NCBI RefSeq assembly: GCF_017591425.1
Contig: NW_024466459.1
Coordinates: 1,736,001-1,800,000 of the forward strand
Length of the DNA: 64,000 nucleotides
From: Ochotona curzoniae
Lineage: Eukaryota; Chordata; Mammalia; Lagomorpha; Ochotonidae
Reading direction: 5' to 3'
Shown here in pieces: positions 1 to 13,100 of the stretch (positions are counted from its first letter, which is position 1; each line of letters begins with the position of its first letter). Made by a program: the position numbers and the translations under genes. The notes below the pieces were generated by a model. That model had not been told where the DNA came from, ran no database searches, and saw only the letters and a program-made list of their open reading frames with translations.

Positions 1-1062
1 CGGAGGGCAGAGGGCTGTGCTGAGGACCAGGGGCTAGGCATCCTGCAGGTCTGAGCCACAGGTGAAAGGAAAGCAGAGGAAGAGGCTGAGTGAGGGATGC
101 TCAGTTTGGGGCTGGCCGACAGCAGCAGACGGGCGGGCTAGCCAGAAGCAAGACTCAAATGTCTCATGTGAGAAGTATTCCTGGTCGCCTGCCAGGGCTG
201 ACCCAGGGAAAGCAGAGCTGGCGTCTAGGGAGGCAACCCAGCTTTCCCCTTGGAGGAGGCACAGAGGTGAAGTCCTCTAAGGTAAAATGGCTCCACGCTG
301 GACTGGGTACATCTTTGTGGGAACACTCTGGGCTTGTAAGGTGTCCCATAGTATCTCTGGCCTCCAACCAACCAGATGGGACAGTTTGTGCCTCAGGCCC
401 CACCAACAGATAGTGCTAAACGTTTCTTGCATTGGGAAACACTGCTCCAGGCCAGTCGAAAGCTTCTCTGGAAGGACTCGTGTTGCTGATTGCAATGCAC
501 TGCTTTGCCTCCGATTTCAAATGCAGCGTAAACAGGCATCTGGGGGCTGTGCTTTGGATGACTTGCAAGCCATTCAAAAAAGCACGTTCAGAATAAGCTG
601 CAGGACTCTTGAGACTTCCAGCCCCAGAGCAGAATAAAGAGGCACTCCCCTCCCGACTCCCGGCCCCTCAGAAGAACAGCACACACAGGCTCAGCCAGGT
701 GCAAGACAGCCCAGCAGTAGAGAGCAGCCACAGAGGCTCCCCTTGGCACCTGTGCAGCTCGCTTTCAGTTCCTGTTCCCAGGAGAGCACAAGAGGGAAAG
801 AAAGTCACATCATTCCTGTGACGAGTTGAAGCCAGAAGCAGGAGGGGAAGAAGCTGACAACAGATGAGGAGCAGGGTTTGAGAAGGCTTTGCATGCCTGG
901 TTAAAACCCACAGCACCACAGCTAAGACCAGGTCCTGAGAGATGCCCTCCGTCTCAATCAAGACAGCACAGAAGCAGATCAGGCCGTCCCACATAAGATC
1001 AGAGGCTGACAGAGATGAGAGTAAACTGGGCCTGGTTAGGTTCCAGGAAGAAAGGAACTAGA

Positions 1063-1390
1063 TTACTTTTCTTTTATTAGATTACTTTCCTTTATTTACT
1101 TTTGAGAGGCAGACATAGAGAGAGCTGCCATCTGCTGATTCACTCCTCCAATGTCTGTGACAGCTGATGCTGGGCCAGGTGAAAGTTGGGAGTCAGGAAC
1201 TCACTCCGGGTCTCCCATGTGAAGAGCAGGGACCCACAAATTTGAGCCACTGTCTGCACCCTCTTAGAGGGTGTGCATTTATCTGAAGCTGGAATTGGGA
1301 GAAAAGCTGGGACTTAAAACCAGGGACTTCAATATTGGATTCAGGCAACCTAAGCAGCATATCAACTATTGCATTAACCGTCCACTTGCT
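1063..1390 (-). mobile_element. Degraded lagomorph SINE
   Basis: T-rich head, 'TTTGAGAGGCAGA', 'CATCTGCTGATTCACTCC' and 'GGGTCTCCCATGTG' blocks in the reverse orientation of the C-type SINE, with many substitutions. The far boundary is approximate. Confidence 0.6.
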
Positions 1391-2283
1391 CCTTCTTAGC
1401 ACCACCGACATTACTGCTTTAAAAAGGGCATGGGCACAAACACTTTCCTGTTTCTGGGAAACCATAAGCTATAAACTAGAGCCATGAGTTGACAGCTTAA
1501 CAGGTGGAGCTTGGTCAATTTCACAAAGTACAGGGTGGTTGCCCTGAACTGGGGTGAGAGCTATGATCTAATGGATATGGGATCTCGGTTTGGAAAAGTG
1601 ATATGGAATATGGATACAGAAAGTGGTGACCTGTGCACAGCCTTTGAACATGCTTAGGGGTACCCCTGCCTCCAGAGCCAGCCCCTACAACTCCTTCTAA
1701 GGCTCTTCCTGGGGCTGCTCCATGAAGGTCGGCCTGCCCCCATGCCCTTCTGCTTATCTGGGGGAGCAGTTTCCCTTTGTGTCCTTCAGGGAAAAGGGGG
1801 TGTAGAAGCCAGAACTACGCCCTGTGAGCCATTTCCCTAAATAGCCAGCTTCCAAGTGCCATGCGCTGGAAGGCTGTGCAGGGTGGGAGAAGGGAAGGTT
1901 AGCTAGGATTCTGCTCCTTACCCAGTAGCTCCAGGTTGGCCAAACTCCCATCTTCACAGGGGACCTGGGTCTTATTTTATTGGGGGGTCACTCCCCAACC
2001 CCTGCAGTATTTTCTCTGCCAGCCAAACCTAAACAACTGCTCTAGGATTTCTGGGGAGTAAGAAAAACTGTGCTCTTTGCTGTCTCAGTGTGGCACATCT
2101 CAAGGCATCTCAGAACATTCCAGAGAATGATTCACTTAAGTATGATTCCCCAGAGCCGCAGCACCAGAGCCAGGAAGGACGCTGTTGGAAATGCCAATTC
2201 TCAGGCCATCCCAGACTGAATCTGAAACACAGAGTGCAGGACTAGTGCCAAGTGATTTTTTGTTTTTTTATAAACCTTGGAAT

Positions 2284-2613
2284 GGGCCCAGCGTGATTGC
2301 GTAGTGGTTAAGGTCCTCACCTTGAACACCTAGGATCCCATACGGGCACCAGTCTAATCCCAGCAGCCCCACTTCCCATCCAGCTCCCTGCCTGTGGTCT
2401 GGGAAAGCAGTCGAGGACGGTCCAAAGCTTTGGGATCCTGCACCCACGTGGGAGACCCGGAAGAAGCTCCAGGCTCCTGACTTCAGGTTGGCTCAGCTCC
2501 AGCCGTTGCGGCCGTTTGGGGAGTGAATCATTGGATGGAAGATCTTCCTCTCTGTCTCTCTTCCTTTTTGTATATCTGACTTTGCAATAAAAATTAATAA
2601 ATTAAAAAAAAAA
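2284..2613 (+). mobile_element. CSINE, full length, 13 bp TSD
   Basis: It runs from GGGCCCAGCGTG to an A-rich tail and is flanked by TAAACCTTGGAAT at 2271-2283 and 2614-2626. It has few mutations, so it is relatively young. It is antisense to PECAM1. Confidence 0.93.
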
Positions 2614-5379
2614 TAAACCTTGGAATCATGGCTCCAGAGACTACACCATCACCCTTACTTTTTAGAGACGGTGACAGAGGTCTGGGGTGGTGACAGGTGA
2701 TTTCTGTGACTGGCTATGGGGTCAGCCAGACTACACCAGAGTCGTAACTTCCACAGAACGCAGAACTTGAGTCTCCAATGCAGCGGAAGCTACCGGGGAA
2801 GCCAGACCAAGAGAGATGCTACATGGAGGAGCAGGTGGCCCCTTGGTTTGACAACACTGAGGAAAGAACATGGCACAGCCACCGGTTACCCTGAGTTTGT
2901 CCCTACTGTTTCAGGACAAGGACAAGTTACAGGTGCTTTGGGCTCACGCGCCCTCGTAGTTCAGGGGAATAACAGAGGCCCAGGATAATCTTGAAGATGA
3001 AGCACAGGAAGTGTTCAGTAAATGCCAGCTGTAATGATGGCAAACGAGGAAAGGCCTCCGAGCTAGAGAGAATCAGGTGGGTGTGGGGATGTATCTGAGG
3101 GTGCGTGAGTTGAGATGGGCCTTGGCCTCTAGGGAAAGCCAAGACAAAGGGAGGCTGAGAGCGAATGTGGGAGAGCAGGAAGGGGGCAATTATTAGGAGT
3201 AACAGGTGCCAACGTGTCCCTTCTGATTTTGCAGGGGACAGTGGCAGGAAAGGGACTTTTTAGCAGGTGGTCATTGTGAAGGAAGCCCCAGGGAATTAAG
3301 GAGAAAACCCTGTTGTTGACCCATCAGCAGCAGGAAAAGGAATCCTTCAGAGCCCACAGTCTCCTTCCCTTGAACATCAGCTAAGGAGACATATCCAGAA
3401 ACAGGAGGCCATGGGCTCCCTGGACTGGAGCCTTCTAGTAAGGCAAGAGCCGTGGCAGTGGGCAGCTGTCCGCTCCAAGTGCCGCCACCACCCATGCAGG
3501 GGCAGGGCTTGGTCTGACCTGAGCTCTTGGGGAAGGTTAGAGATCAGAGCCCTAACTGGCAACAAGAACATAGCCTCAAGTCTCGAGACTGCTCTGCTCT
3601 CACTCTGGGGCAGACACTGAAGTACTGTGCTTTTAAACCAAAGTGGATGGAAAATTCACTACACAGTAGGGAAAACAACACTGCTTGGAACAAGTAGCAC
3701 TCTCCTATGATCCTCTCTTATCCCCATTTCTCCTTTAGTCTCACATCTGAATCTGAGTTTCAAAGGGAGTAAGACATCAGGGTCGCACACCATGTTAGCG
3801 GCTGGAAGTATCTCCCAGCAAAACCAGGGCGCCTCACCATGCACCTTGAATCCCTACAACAAGGTACCTTTGGATGCCCATGGTTCTGCAGCCACGAAAA
3901 AGAGGGTCCCCTCTCTTTGCTAACAGCAAGCTTCCCTCAGCTGCCCAACACACAAACAGCCCACAACAGTTCTTTGCCAGCCTGCTGTTTGCCAAGCTGC
4001 CTCTTTGCAGGCTCCCTAATAAAACTGGACAGAACCAGCTGCAGCTCGTTGTGACTGGAATCCATGCAAAGCATAGACTGGCCAGAGAATGACTTAATGG
4101 TTCCTTACGATCTAAGATGACCCATCTGAGATGACACTTCAGCATGTGACACACATAGAAGCACGCCAGGGAACATACACACACAAATGACTTTCCACAC
4201 GCCCTGTCCTCCATTCCTGAGTGTTTCATTACTAATTTTTGCCCAGTTGCACCCTGAATCCATAAACCCCGAGCTCCTTACTGAATGTGAAGATAGGTTC
4301 CTGCCCCATCTTCTTTAGAAGTCTGCTACAAAGCTAATCTTTCTCAGAAGACACATCATCTGGTGTTTGTTAACTCGGAACAGAGGAGGTGAAGTGAGCC
4401 TGTTGCTTAGCAATAGTCCCACTTCAAGGAGCACTCCCATGGATGAATCATCTAGAACCAGCCTGGAGACCGTGGGAACCTCCTTGAACAGCTGCTAACT
4501 CCATCCTAAAGCAAATGCAGGTGTCAGAACCCAGGGCCTGAACCCTTAGGCCTGATAAAACCGGGTGGAGACAGTTAATCTCAAGGTTAGTGGAATGTTC
4601 ACTGACACTGCACTAGGGCTCATTTTAAACTGCTAAGACAATGCACTGTAAACTTTAACAAGGAGCCTTCCTGCACATCTCCCACCCACCTTATCAGGGT
4701 CTCCTGTGGTGCCCACACCTCTTCCAACAAGGAAAGGACTTTGCCTGCTGCTCAAATGGAATGAGGGCTGGCTTCAAATCCGGCAGGCTCAACCTCTACT
4801 TTCTCCCCACTGCTGATCCTGTCTTTCCTAAGATAGTCTTCTCCAACTAACCACTTCCTCTCTTTCTTTAAACTCTAAAATTATAAGACTACATGGCAGG
4901 AAACCGGAGTTTCCTTATCTGCATCCAAGAGGACTGCTATAACTTCCCTGCTTTCTGCAAAGTTTTATGGTCCTGAAACCTGAAGGCAGGTCCTCAAATC
5001 GATCCACACAAACCAGCCTTGCTCCATGAGTTTTCCCCAGATATGTGCCTTGGAAGCTTAGGATCCCCACCCTTGTACGTCTCTAGTTTATGGGTCTTTG
5101 TTAAGATGTTACATAAACACCAAGTTCTTGCCACCACTTTGGGCCGCTGATCACTATAGTTCCTCCCACATGGTAAATGCCACATCTCCCAAGAGATCTT
5201 TTCTGTTGGAACTCTGTCCCACCCGTCTCATTCACAGGGTGCCAGAGAACCTTCCTCACCCATTTGTCAAAGATGCAGGGCTCAAGACAGAGGTCATGAA
5301 GCCATGGTCTCCTATGGTGAGAGGTCACGGGGCCTCCACTCTTCACTACTTCCTTCCTGAAGCCAAGGACAGTACAGCC

Positions 5380-5600
5380 CAGTGGTCAAGAGTGTGTGAA
5401 GGACAACTCCCAGGAAGGAGGCCAGAACTCAGGGGCTTGCTGTGTCACCCTGGGCATGTGTCTTAAACTCTCTGAACCTTGTCTGAATGTGAGATTTGTT
5501 GTGAAAGTTGAAAGACATTGTGCTCGCTTTGACAGCACATATACTAAGAAAGTTGAAAGAGATGATGTGCTGGACTAACAAGCACATATAGGAAACCCTT
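5380..5600 (+). mobile_element. MIR-like SINE interrupted by the U6 fragment
   Basis: 'CTTGCTGTGTCACCCTGGGC', 'CTCTCTGAACC' and a downstream GAGATGATGTG...AGCACATATAG stretch follow the MIR core and 3' region. Boundaries are approximate. Confidence 0.55.
5503..5560 (+). pseudogene. Tailless U6 snRNA 5' fragment with TSD
   Basis: Positions 5520-5547 read GTGCTCGCTT.GACAGCACATATACTAA-like sequence, the first 28 nt of U6 snRNA with two changes, both explainable by CpG decay (CGG to TGA). The direct repeat GAAAGTTGAAAGA lies at 5503-5515 and 5548-5560, on both sides. There is no poly(A). It sits inside a MIR-like sequence. This fits a truncated 'tailless' retropseudogene. It is not a functional U6 gene. 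Confidence 0.85.
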
Positions 5601-7087
5601 AAAAAGAGCTTTTGCATAGACAGAGTTCAAAATGGTGCTAGAGCATTCACCCAAGGAGGGAACCACCTCAGGGACCAATAGGAGCGAAAAAAGCATTCCC
5701 ACACAATGACCCAGAGGACCCCCTCGAACCCTGCTCCTTATTTTTTTAGCTTTCTGCTGAGACAGAGAGAGAGAGGGAGAGGGAGTGAGTGCACCTACCT
5801 ACCTTCAGATTTGCATGTCACTAGCTTTGGGTGTATTGAGAAGTCAAAATAGGATAACTTGAGCCAAAAATTCTTTAGGAAATGGTTTCCAAAATTCACT
5901 TTGTCAATTTCCTCATGCAGCCAGGTTTCTGCTTTGCCCATGAATGGACCAGTTTGAAGAAAAGTAGAACTGGAGAGAAGTGATCACAGCTTCAAAGACC
6001 AAGCAGCCTTGGGGAGTGAAGGGCTCCTCTGAGCCAATGACACTCAAAGGCTGGAGAAGCAGAGGACTATTTAAGCTAGGTGCTGGAGGGCATGACTGTG
6101 GTGCTGGGTGTGTGCTGGGCCCTAGACCAGGACTGGAGGACTGTTCAAGTGCTGGTGGACATAACTGTGGGTTTGAGCTGGGTGTGGACTGGGTTCGAGA
6201 CCAGGACTGCGGCAGGTTCACAGACCACGCATGGAGTAGCCTCCTTCACAATCCTTTCCCAGTCCACACTGATGATTCCATTTCAAAGAACCCACTTCAA
6301 CAGAAGTCTCTGGTACAGACAAGATAAGTGTAGAGCTACCATTTCCCCTAGAATGTTTTTGTCTTCACAGTTGCTGACTTTGAGAATTTAAGTCCTCCCC
6401 ATGAATTGAATTGCATCAGAGCTAAACACAGTAATTACGAAAATCCAGCACCTGGCATCCAGCAAGGTGTGCAAGGCAGTCAACGAGCAAGAAGGAGTGA
6501 ATGAGGAAACTGAAGCAGGAGAAACCAAAGAAAGGGATGCAGGTATGCAAACCCATTCAACTCCAACCCAGGAACAGCCAAGACCAAAGCCCAGCGTTGA
6601 AGAGGTAGGGTAGGGAAGAAGCTGGGGAGGCTCCCTGGGCAGCAGAGGGGAACAGACAGAGCGGCCTTTGATGGGTAGATAAATGCAGCCTGGGCTCCAG
6701 GACCTGACTCACCCTTCCAATAACCTCCTCCTGCAAGATGGATACCAGGATGCCTGAGCATTTGCATGTAACCTAAGCACGGGTTTTCAAAGAGTTCATG
6801 CCATATTTTGATGACTTGGAGATCTAATTCAATGTGAACGCTATGCAAATAGTTGCACTGCCAAACTTTCTGAAAAATGTCCTGTCCTTGGTTTGAGTCT
6901 TGGGGCTGACTGTAGGAACTGTAGCGTGTGGTTGCCTTTCAAGGGTTGTGGGAGAATCAGCAACTCTGACATAAGCGGTCACCCGTCTGGCCTGCATTGC
7001 CTCCCCTCTACCCAGCCCTCTCCCAAGGCTCCACCCAGGATTCCAGGGGAGAGCCCCAGGGTGGGGGATCAGGGACCCTTCACTCAC

Positions 7088-7138
7088 CAGGGTTAGTTTT
7101 TCGGATCTCACTGTACACAGTCTCTGTGCCCTTTGTTC
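7088..7138 (-). CDS. PECAM1: PECAM1 exon 14: second ITIM
   Basis: The 51-nt exon encodes GTKGTETVYSEIRKTNP, the counterpart of human ...KKDTETVYSEVRKAVP. TVYSEI is the second ITIM (human Tyr686); the +3 residue is Ile rather than Val, still within the consensus. It is two codons shorter than I expect for the human exon. Exon 14 is a known alternatively spliced exon in other mammals. Borders are CTAG|GAACA and CCTG|GTGAGT. Confidence 0.94.
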
Positions 7139-10100
7139 CTAGAGCTGGAAGAGGGTCCAGGTACAGGTCAGTAGCTGCCCCGGACCCCAGGTCAGTCTAC
7201 AGCAAAAGTAGGGGAACATCTGCGATTCCCCAGGCCAGGTCACCCCACCCGTGCCCATCCAGAAGCAGCAGGAACCCTGCTATCCTGACTCCTGAGATAC
7301 AAGTGGGAGATGAACAGGTCACCTGCTACAGAGCAGCCCTGGTGGCCAGGAAGATGCATTGCACAGGCTGGCAGCACCCAGTTAAGGGACCTCTTGTCCT
7401 GCTACGGTGACCCTTGTCAGCTGCTCCATTAGCCCCTCCCACAAAGGCTGGGCTATGGCCTCCCACACCCTGGCAAGCTGGGACTCAGCAGTCAGCGTTT
7501 GAGCCTTGATTGGCAGGAACTCCACACAGAGCTCCAGACAGCTGGGTTTTCTGTGCAACCCTGGACCTCGCTGCAGAAGCTGATGACGCTTGGCCCTAGC
7601 CAAGGAGTTTTCCAAGAGCTCCCTAGGGAGTTCTAGTACATTCCTTTACAGGGAAGGGAGCGCTAGGCAGGGTGAGACACTTCCTGTTGCCATGCTTAGC
7701 ACCACACAACACTTCTCAGTGTATAACTAGGGGCTCTGCACCCTGAGCCCTCTACTCCCCAGGGACGCACCCCTCCACCACCACTCTCTCCGCTGCGTAG
7801 CCTTGCCACTCTGTCCACACTCTTAGGCTATCAGCATCAACTTTTTTCACTGCCCCATTGCTCACAGGCCTAGGACAAGCATCTTGTATTCATGTGTGTG
7901 TCATCACATACCTTCATGCCCTCTAGGCTCCAGGGAGATGCATGGGCCTCTTGTGCCCACATGGTGCCTTTTCTACAGCACAGCAGCAAAATTCTTCCCA
8001 CGACTACCTCTCACCACCCCAGTGGGCCCCAAACTATGCCAGGGCAGCGGCTCCCACTCCCAAGCCATGCACAGAACTACCTAGGGAACCTACATTGTTT
8101 GAAGCAGCAGGGAACAGTGGCACTGCCCCTGGCAGGGCCTACCCCAGAAGAATACTGTGGCAGGTGAGGTGACTGGACCCTAGCTCAGGGCACCATAGCC
8201 ACTTCCCTAGGGTAGGAGTGAACACACACAGTGAGGAGGCTGAGATCCTAGGCCCCAGTTGCTAGAGCATCTACCGTGATAGAACTGTAGAGGGCGGACA
8301 GAGATGCCCACACAGCTCTCTACTCCCCAGGTTTAGGGGGCATCCAGGAAAACTCTAGGGACCCCCAGACTTGATGGTGGCTCCTCCACACCTTCAAGGG
8401 ACCCTCTGCTCAACACTGGGATGGTAAGTTACTTACTGAGCGCTACCCTAGACACCTGCTGTGGGCCTTGCCTGTTGGGAGCTCCAAGCTGTGAGGCAGA
8501 TGGGGTATGAAAACAGCAGCAGTATGTGATGATCAGTACAGGGTCCATGTGTCAGGTGCAGCCAGCCCTTCCTCCTCCACCCAGGCCACATCACCATGGG
8601 GTGGGGACAGGGGTACTAAGCGGAAATAGAGGGCTGCACAGTCAGTGTGGCTGCTTCATGAGTTCCACCCTGTCCCCTCTGCCAGGGCACGTGAGAAGTA
8701 GCCAGCAGAGCTCTCTGCTCTGCTTGGGAACATTCCATCGCCTGGTCAGGACTGAGCAGCAGGTCCCTTTCAGCTCCTCCCTCAGAGCAGCCAGGCCAGC
8801 AGGGGGAGGCATGGCGCTGCCCCCTGGTCGGCCCCGCTCTATGATGGGAGTGGCAGAACTTGGCTCTGGGTCCCCTCCTCCAGCTGCCCTCTCTTCCCTA
8901 CCCTCCAGCAGCTGCCTGCTAATGACTAAACCAGGCCTGCAGGCTGTTTGTCTCTGTGTCAGCCTGGCTTCCGGATGAGGTTTTATTTGGGCTTCTGTTT
9001 TTCTCTTGGTAGCAGAGTTGAGAGGTAGCTTCAACGTCATGGGGTTTTTCCCAGCAACTGCCTCAATAGCAAACACGCAGCAAACAGGGACTTGATGAGT
9101 TCCTTCCCGCCCCTGCTTCACCCCCAGGGGCTTCTAGGTCATCAGTGGCCAGTCAGGCTGGAGCTGCACATTGTCTCCAGTCCGGCCTCCACAGGTGGGG
9201 GAGGGGAAGCCTTGGGGACAGGCAACGGGGCTGTCCAACACAGGGCCAAGTTTTCTCTTCACTGGCCTTGACCCCACAAAGCCTTTTCATCCCCAAGTTA
9301 TTACCTCTCTCTTTACCTATGGGAGGATCAGAGGCAGACACCAGTGGCTCAGGCCTGGCTACTGAGAAGGAGGTCAGGTCCAGAAAAACTGAATGTGAAC
9401 CCTCTAGAGGCTATCCAGTAGCACCCAAGTAACCTCTGTGCAGGCTGGGCAGTTGCAACCCCACAGCTTTGGTGATAGGAGCTCAGGCCATGGTCCCTGG
9501 CTGCACCCCAACCTAGACACCTCCATGTCTCCGTTCCCTTCTGAGCGAGCCTGGGACTGGAAACAGGCCAGATGCATGCCAAGACCCAGAACCTGACCAG
9601 CACAACACTGCCACTCTGCCCTGGCACATGTACACTACACGGAACAGGATGGAAGGCCCTGGTAACAAACACTGGCCAACGGAGAGCAAGATTTAAGTTT
9701 TAACAGAAACAAGTTAGGAAGGGCTCAACACCGTGCGACCATGTAACTTGCTCCTTGGAGACAATGTGCTGAAGACATGTAAGTACCCTTAGACCATGAG
9801 AACTCAGAGCTCACTGGCCCTTCTGCCTGGTTTGCAGTCTCTTTCTCCCACCTCTGTGTCCAGTCTTGCAAATGGTCACTGACACCAGGACAGGAATCCA
9901 GCCTCATCTCAGCAGCTCTCCTGCAATTCCTCTGCGCTTTTCAACCGGAAAAAGAAACCCAGATGCTACCACCAGGCAACCTTCCCAAAGGAATGGAACA
10001 TGCATGTTTCTCCAAGGCAAAAGCCTGTTCTCTCTCTGCTTCATTTCCCTTAACCAAGCCTGGTAGGGGTCATATACAGCCTTGTGGCTCCAACCTGCCT

Positions 10101-13100
10101 GGCCTGTGTGGGAAACTGAGGGCCCAGGGCAGTCACTGTCTGCTGTAGGGCTGTGGGAAAGTGCAGAGGGAAGAAGGAACAGGAGGGTCATTCTGCTCAC
10201 ACCCAAAATCTTGGGGTAGTTTCATCCTCTTGCTGCCCTTCCCCTTCCCCTTATTTCTTCACTAAGAGGAAGTAAGCTAGTCCTTGTGGGACCAAGCCTG
10301 CAAAGTCTGACACAGTTGTATACTATATATGTCATGGGGTGCAACACAGTACAGTGCAGCCCTGGTGGGCAAGGCCCGTGCTTGCACTCACCAGCGTGAC
10401 ATCCAGAATCGAACTACACAAGAGAAGATGGAAGAAGGAATCCCAAGCTCTTTCCATGCTGGGTGATTTCAGGAAGCCATCATCACCACATGGCTTTGGC
10501 TCATGATGGGCAGGCCCAACCTGGAGAACTGCCCAGGACTGACTGCCCAGCCTCAGCCGAAAGGGACATAGATGGCAAGCCCTTAGGAGCGTCCCAGCAG
10601 GGCTGAAAGCTCTGGATGGCTGTTTCCTGTGAGTAGGCAGGAGCCTCTGGGTGAGCAAAGGTGGAATAAGATAAGCCAGCCCGAAGCCACCAAGGTGGAC
10701 GCGTCAGCATTTGTCGTGGACCAGCCTCTCCTCGGTCTCCCCAGCACAGGACTGGAGGGAGGGTTCTGCAGGCCACCGAACCCCTATCCTGGTGTCAGTG
10801 ATCATTTGCAAAACTATTTGCAAATCAGAGCCATGGGAACAATTAGAAGGGATCCAGGATCCCCTCCTTTTCAAAGTCTGGATCCAAATGTCCTTTCAAG
10901 CAACAAATCCTTCATTGTTTTAGGCACATGCTGGGACAGGACAAGGAGGTGAACCCTTTTGGAGGTAAAATTCTCAGAAGGGAAACTACCCAGGAAAGAC
11001 TTTACAGAGAAAACACATCGCTTTGCACCTCAGTACGGCCTGGTACTCGGTGAACGCTCCATTAGAGGCTCCAAGATTGGAAGGACAGTAACTGATCATT
11101 GTTAACATGGCACATGTTGCCCTGCCCACCCTCTCTTGCAAACCATCTTCCCTGGTGTCTACACCCAAGCCGATGGCTAGGTTCTCTCTAGGGATGGCCT
11201 TACCTCGATGAGGATCCACGGAGGATACCTCCACTTCTGTGTACTCCACGTCCAAGTTCAGGGGCTCTGTTTGGAAGAACCACCATACTCTCATTTAGAG
11301 ACAGAATTTCCTGTGGGAGCCACGTACACATTCTCCTTCCAATTTCTAAGGATCCTGCCTTTGAGGGGAGGGGACAGCCAGCTGCAAGCAGCGACTCCGA
11401 CCTAGGTGGAAGCTCAGGCTGGTGAGGGCAGGGCCATCTGGTGCCAGCCTGGGATGCAGAGGGGCCCTCAGGATTACCCCAAGGTGGGGGTCACAGGACC
11501 ACAGACACAGAGGACAGCTTAGCATTAGTGGCAGCAGTTCACGCCACTGAGTCCCACTCAAATCCCTGGCTGCCTCCCAGGCTCTCTAAAGCATCTGCAA
11601 AGTTGTCAGAAAGATGTCAAGAAGTGGGCAGCAGAGGTAGCCTCCTAAAAATGCTTTGCGAATAGGAGGTGTTTGCACGAATGGACTCACTTGGGGCATT
11701 CTGGGGACTTAGAACATGCTTCCACTTGGAATATTAGAACTAATATTAGAACTAGAAGGCCCTGAGGATCAGGGGTTCTCACTAGCTGCCCAAACAATAC
11801 TCCAGCCATGGGGAGTACTTTATACAGAATGTTTTGCTCACGGCCCTAAGTAGAAGAGGATTCTGAGAAATGGGGTGGCCAGGCTGGCCCTTCTGAGCTC
11901 TCACAGCAAAAGCAAGCACGGTCTTGTTACTTTGTCATCCCTGAAAGTCCCTGCCTCAACTAACTAAGAGCCAGTGTCCCCTTGGCAGCCTTCTGGAGGC
12001 TGAAGCTGCTTCCTGGGTGTCCCTCAACCTTTCCTCCGTGGATCTAAGTTGCCTTCCCTCAAGGGACCATAGATGGTATCTTTGGAGAAAGAAACTCTCC
12101 CATACCCCATCTCACATAGCGCTCAGTTATGGGGTCACTAACGGGTGGGAATGACCCATATGCCTAATGGTTTTGTTTCCTTTTCCTAAAGGTCTTTTTT
12201 CCCCCCCCAAACAAGTGCCTAATTCAGATAAACTTTATTAGATAATTACCTTTATTTTCGTTGACTGGTTTCATTGCATGGTTTCCAACATCATCGCTGT
12301 AACCTAGTTTAAATGAGAACAATGCATTAGGCTGAGTGACTGCGGAAATTCTAGCTCTCTATAAATTTTTTTAAAACGCACTGCTTGCTCAGTGGCTTCC
12401 TGCCATGTTCCTGGCCCTGCCCTTTTGGCTGCCTGACCTCCACCCTTGGGGTACTCCTCAGCTCTGCCCAGTCCCTGCAGTGTCCCCACCCAGCGGAAGT
12501 TGATATCTGACACCAGAAAGGCTCAGATTCATGAACCAGCCAAGGAAGACCTCACAAATCAGTGTGGTAATTAGGGCCAGGCAAGAAAACCTTGTCCCTG
12601 TCCTTCTTCTGACAATCACTGCGACTAAACAAAGCTGGGTGAGCAGGGGTATTTGGCCTGCACCCACCTCTGGGTGTCTGGGTCTGAATACTGGGTGTGT
12701 CCCCCAGCTCCCTGCTATGGCAGACTCTGTGATGATGGCTCAAGTAGTCGGGTCTCTCGTGCCAACCCCATGGGAGACCTATATTGAATTTCTCATTGCT
12801 GGATTTGGCTTAGCCTAGCCCTGGATACTGCAACATTTAGGGAATGGGCCAGTGGATGGAAGATCTCTAAACATCTATTTTTCAAATAAGTCAAATTTAA
12901 AAATTTAAAGGAAAAAAAAAAAGGCCCCAAATCTGGGCTGGGACTGGCATTGATGCATTATGTAGTGATGGCCACATCTGGAAAACCGAGAACCCCTGCC
13001 CCGTCATCCCTCCTGGCCCTGCCCCATCCAGCTTTGCAGAATCTATCCTATATCAGGACTCAGGGATCAGGAATTCCTGGACTGGCCAGGCACCCTGCTA

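Larger units (their letters stand above)
1..7087 (-). other. PECAM1 intron 14 and possibly 3' region; last exons not located
   Basis: This 7 kb should hold the short exon 15 (about 23 nt) and perhaps exon 16 with the 3' UTR. I searched by eye for the codons of the conserved C terminus (DAVESRYS, RTEGSLDGT) and found no convincing match with splice borders. It contains a degraded reverse SINE (about 1063-1390), a young forward SINE (2284-2613), a MIR with a U6 fragment (about 5380-5600) and a purine-rich stretch near 5765. The exons are either off the left edge or too short and diverged for me to see. Confidence 0.55.

Noticed and set aside
4640..4690. Possible PECAM1 last exon (minus-strand GGAAGGCTCC, like the start of the EGSLDGT codons)
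   Set aside because: Only about 14 bases agree, with a one-base gap. The downstream part and stop do not match, and no pyrimidine tract precedes the AG. Treated as chance.
5519..5560. Functional U6 snRNA gene
   Set aside because: Only the first 28 nt are present, with no further U6 sequence, no Pol III terminator in place and no proximal promoter elements recognised.
8526..9121. 150-159 codon open frames on both strands in PECAM1 intron 13
   Set aside because: They lie antisense to one another inside an intron with no recognisable domain or splice structure.
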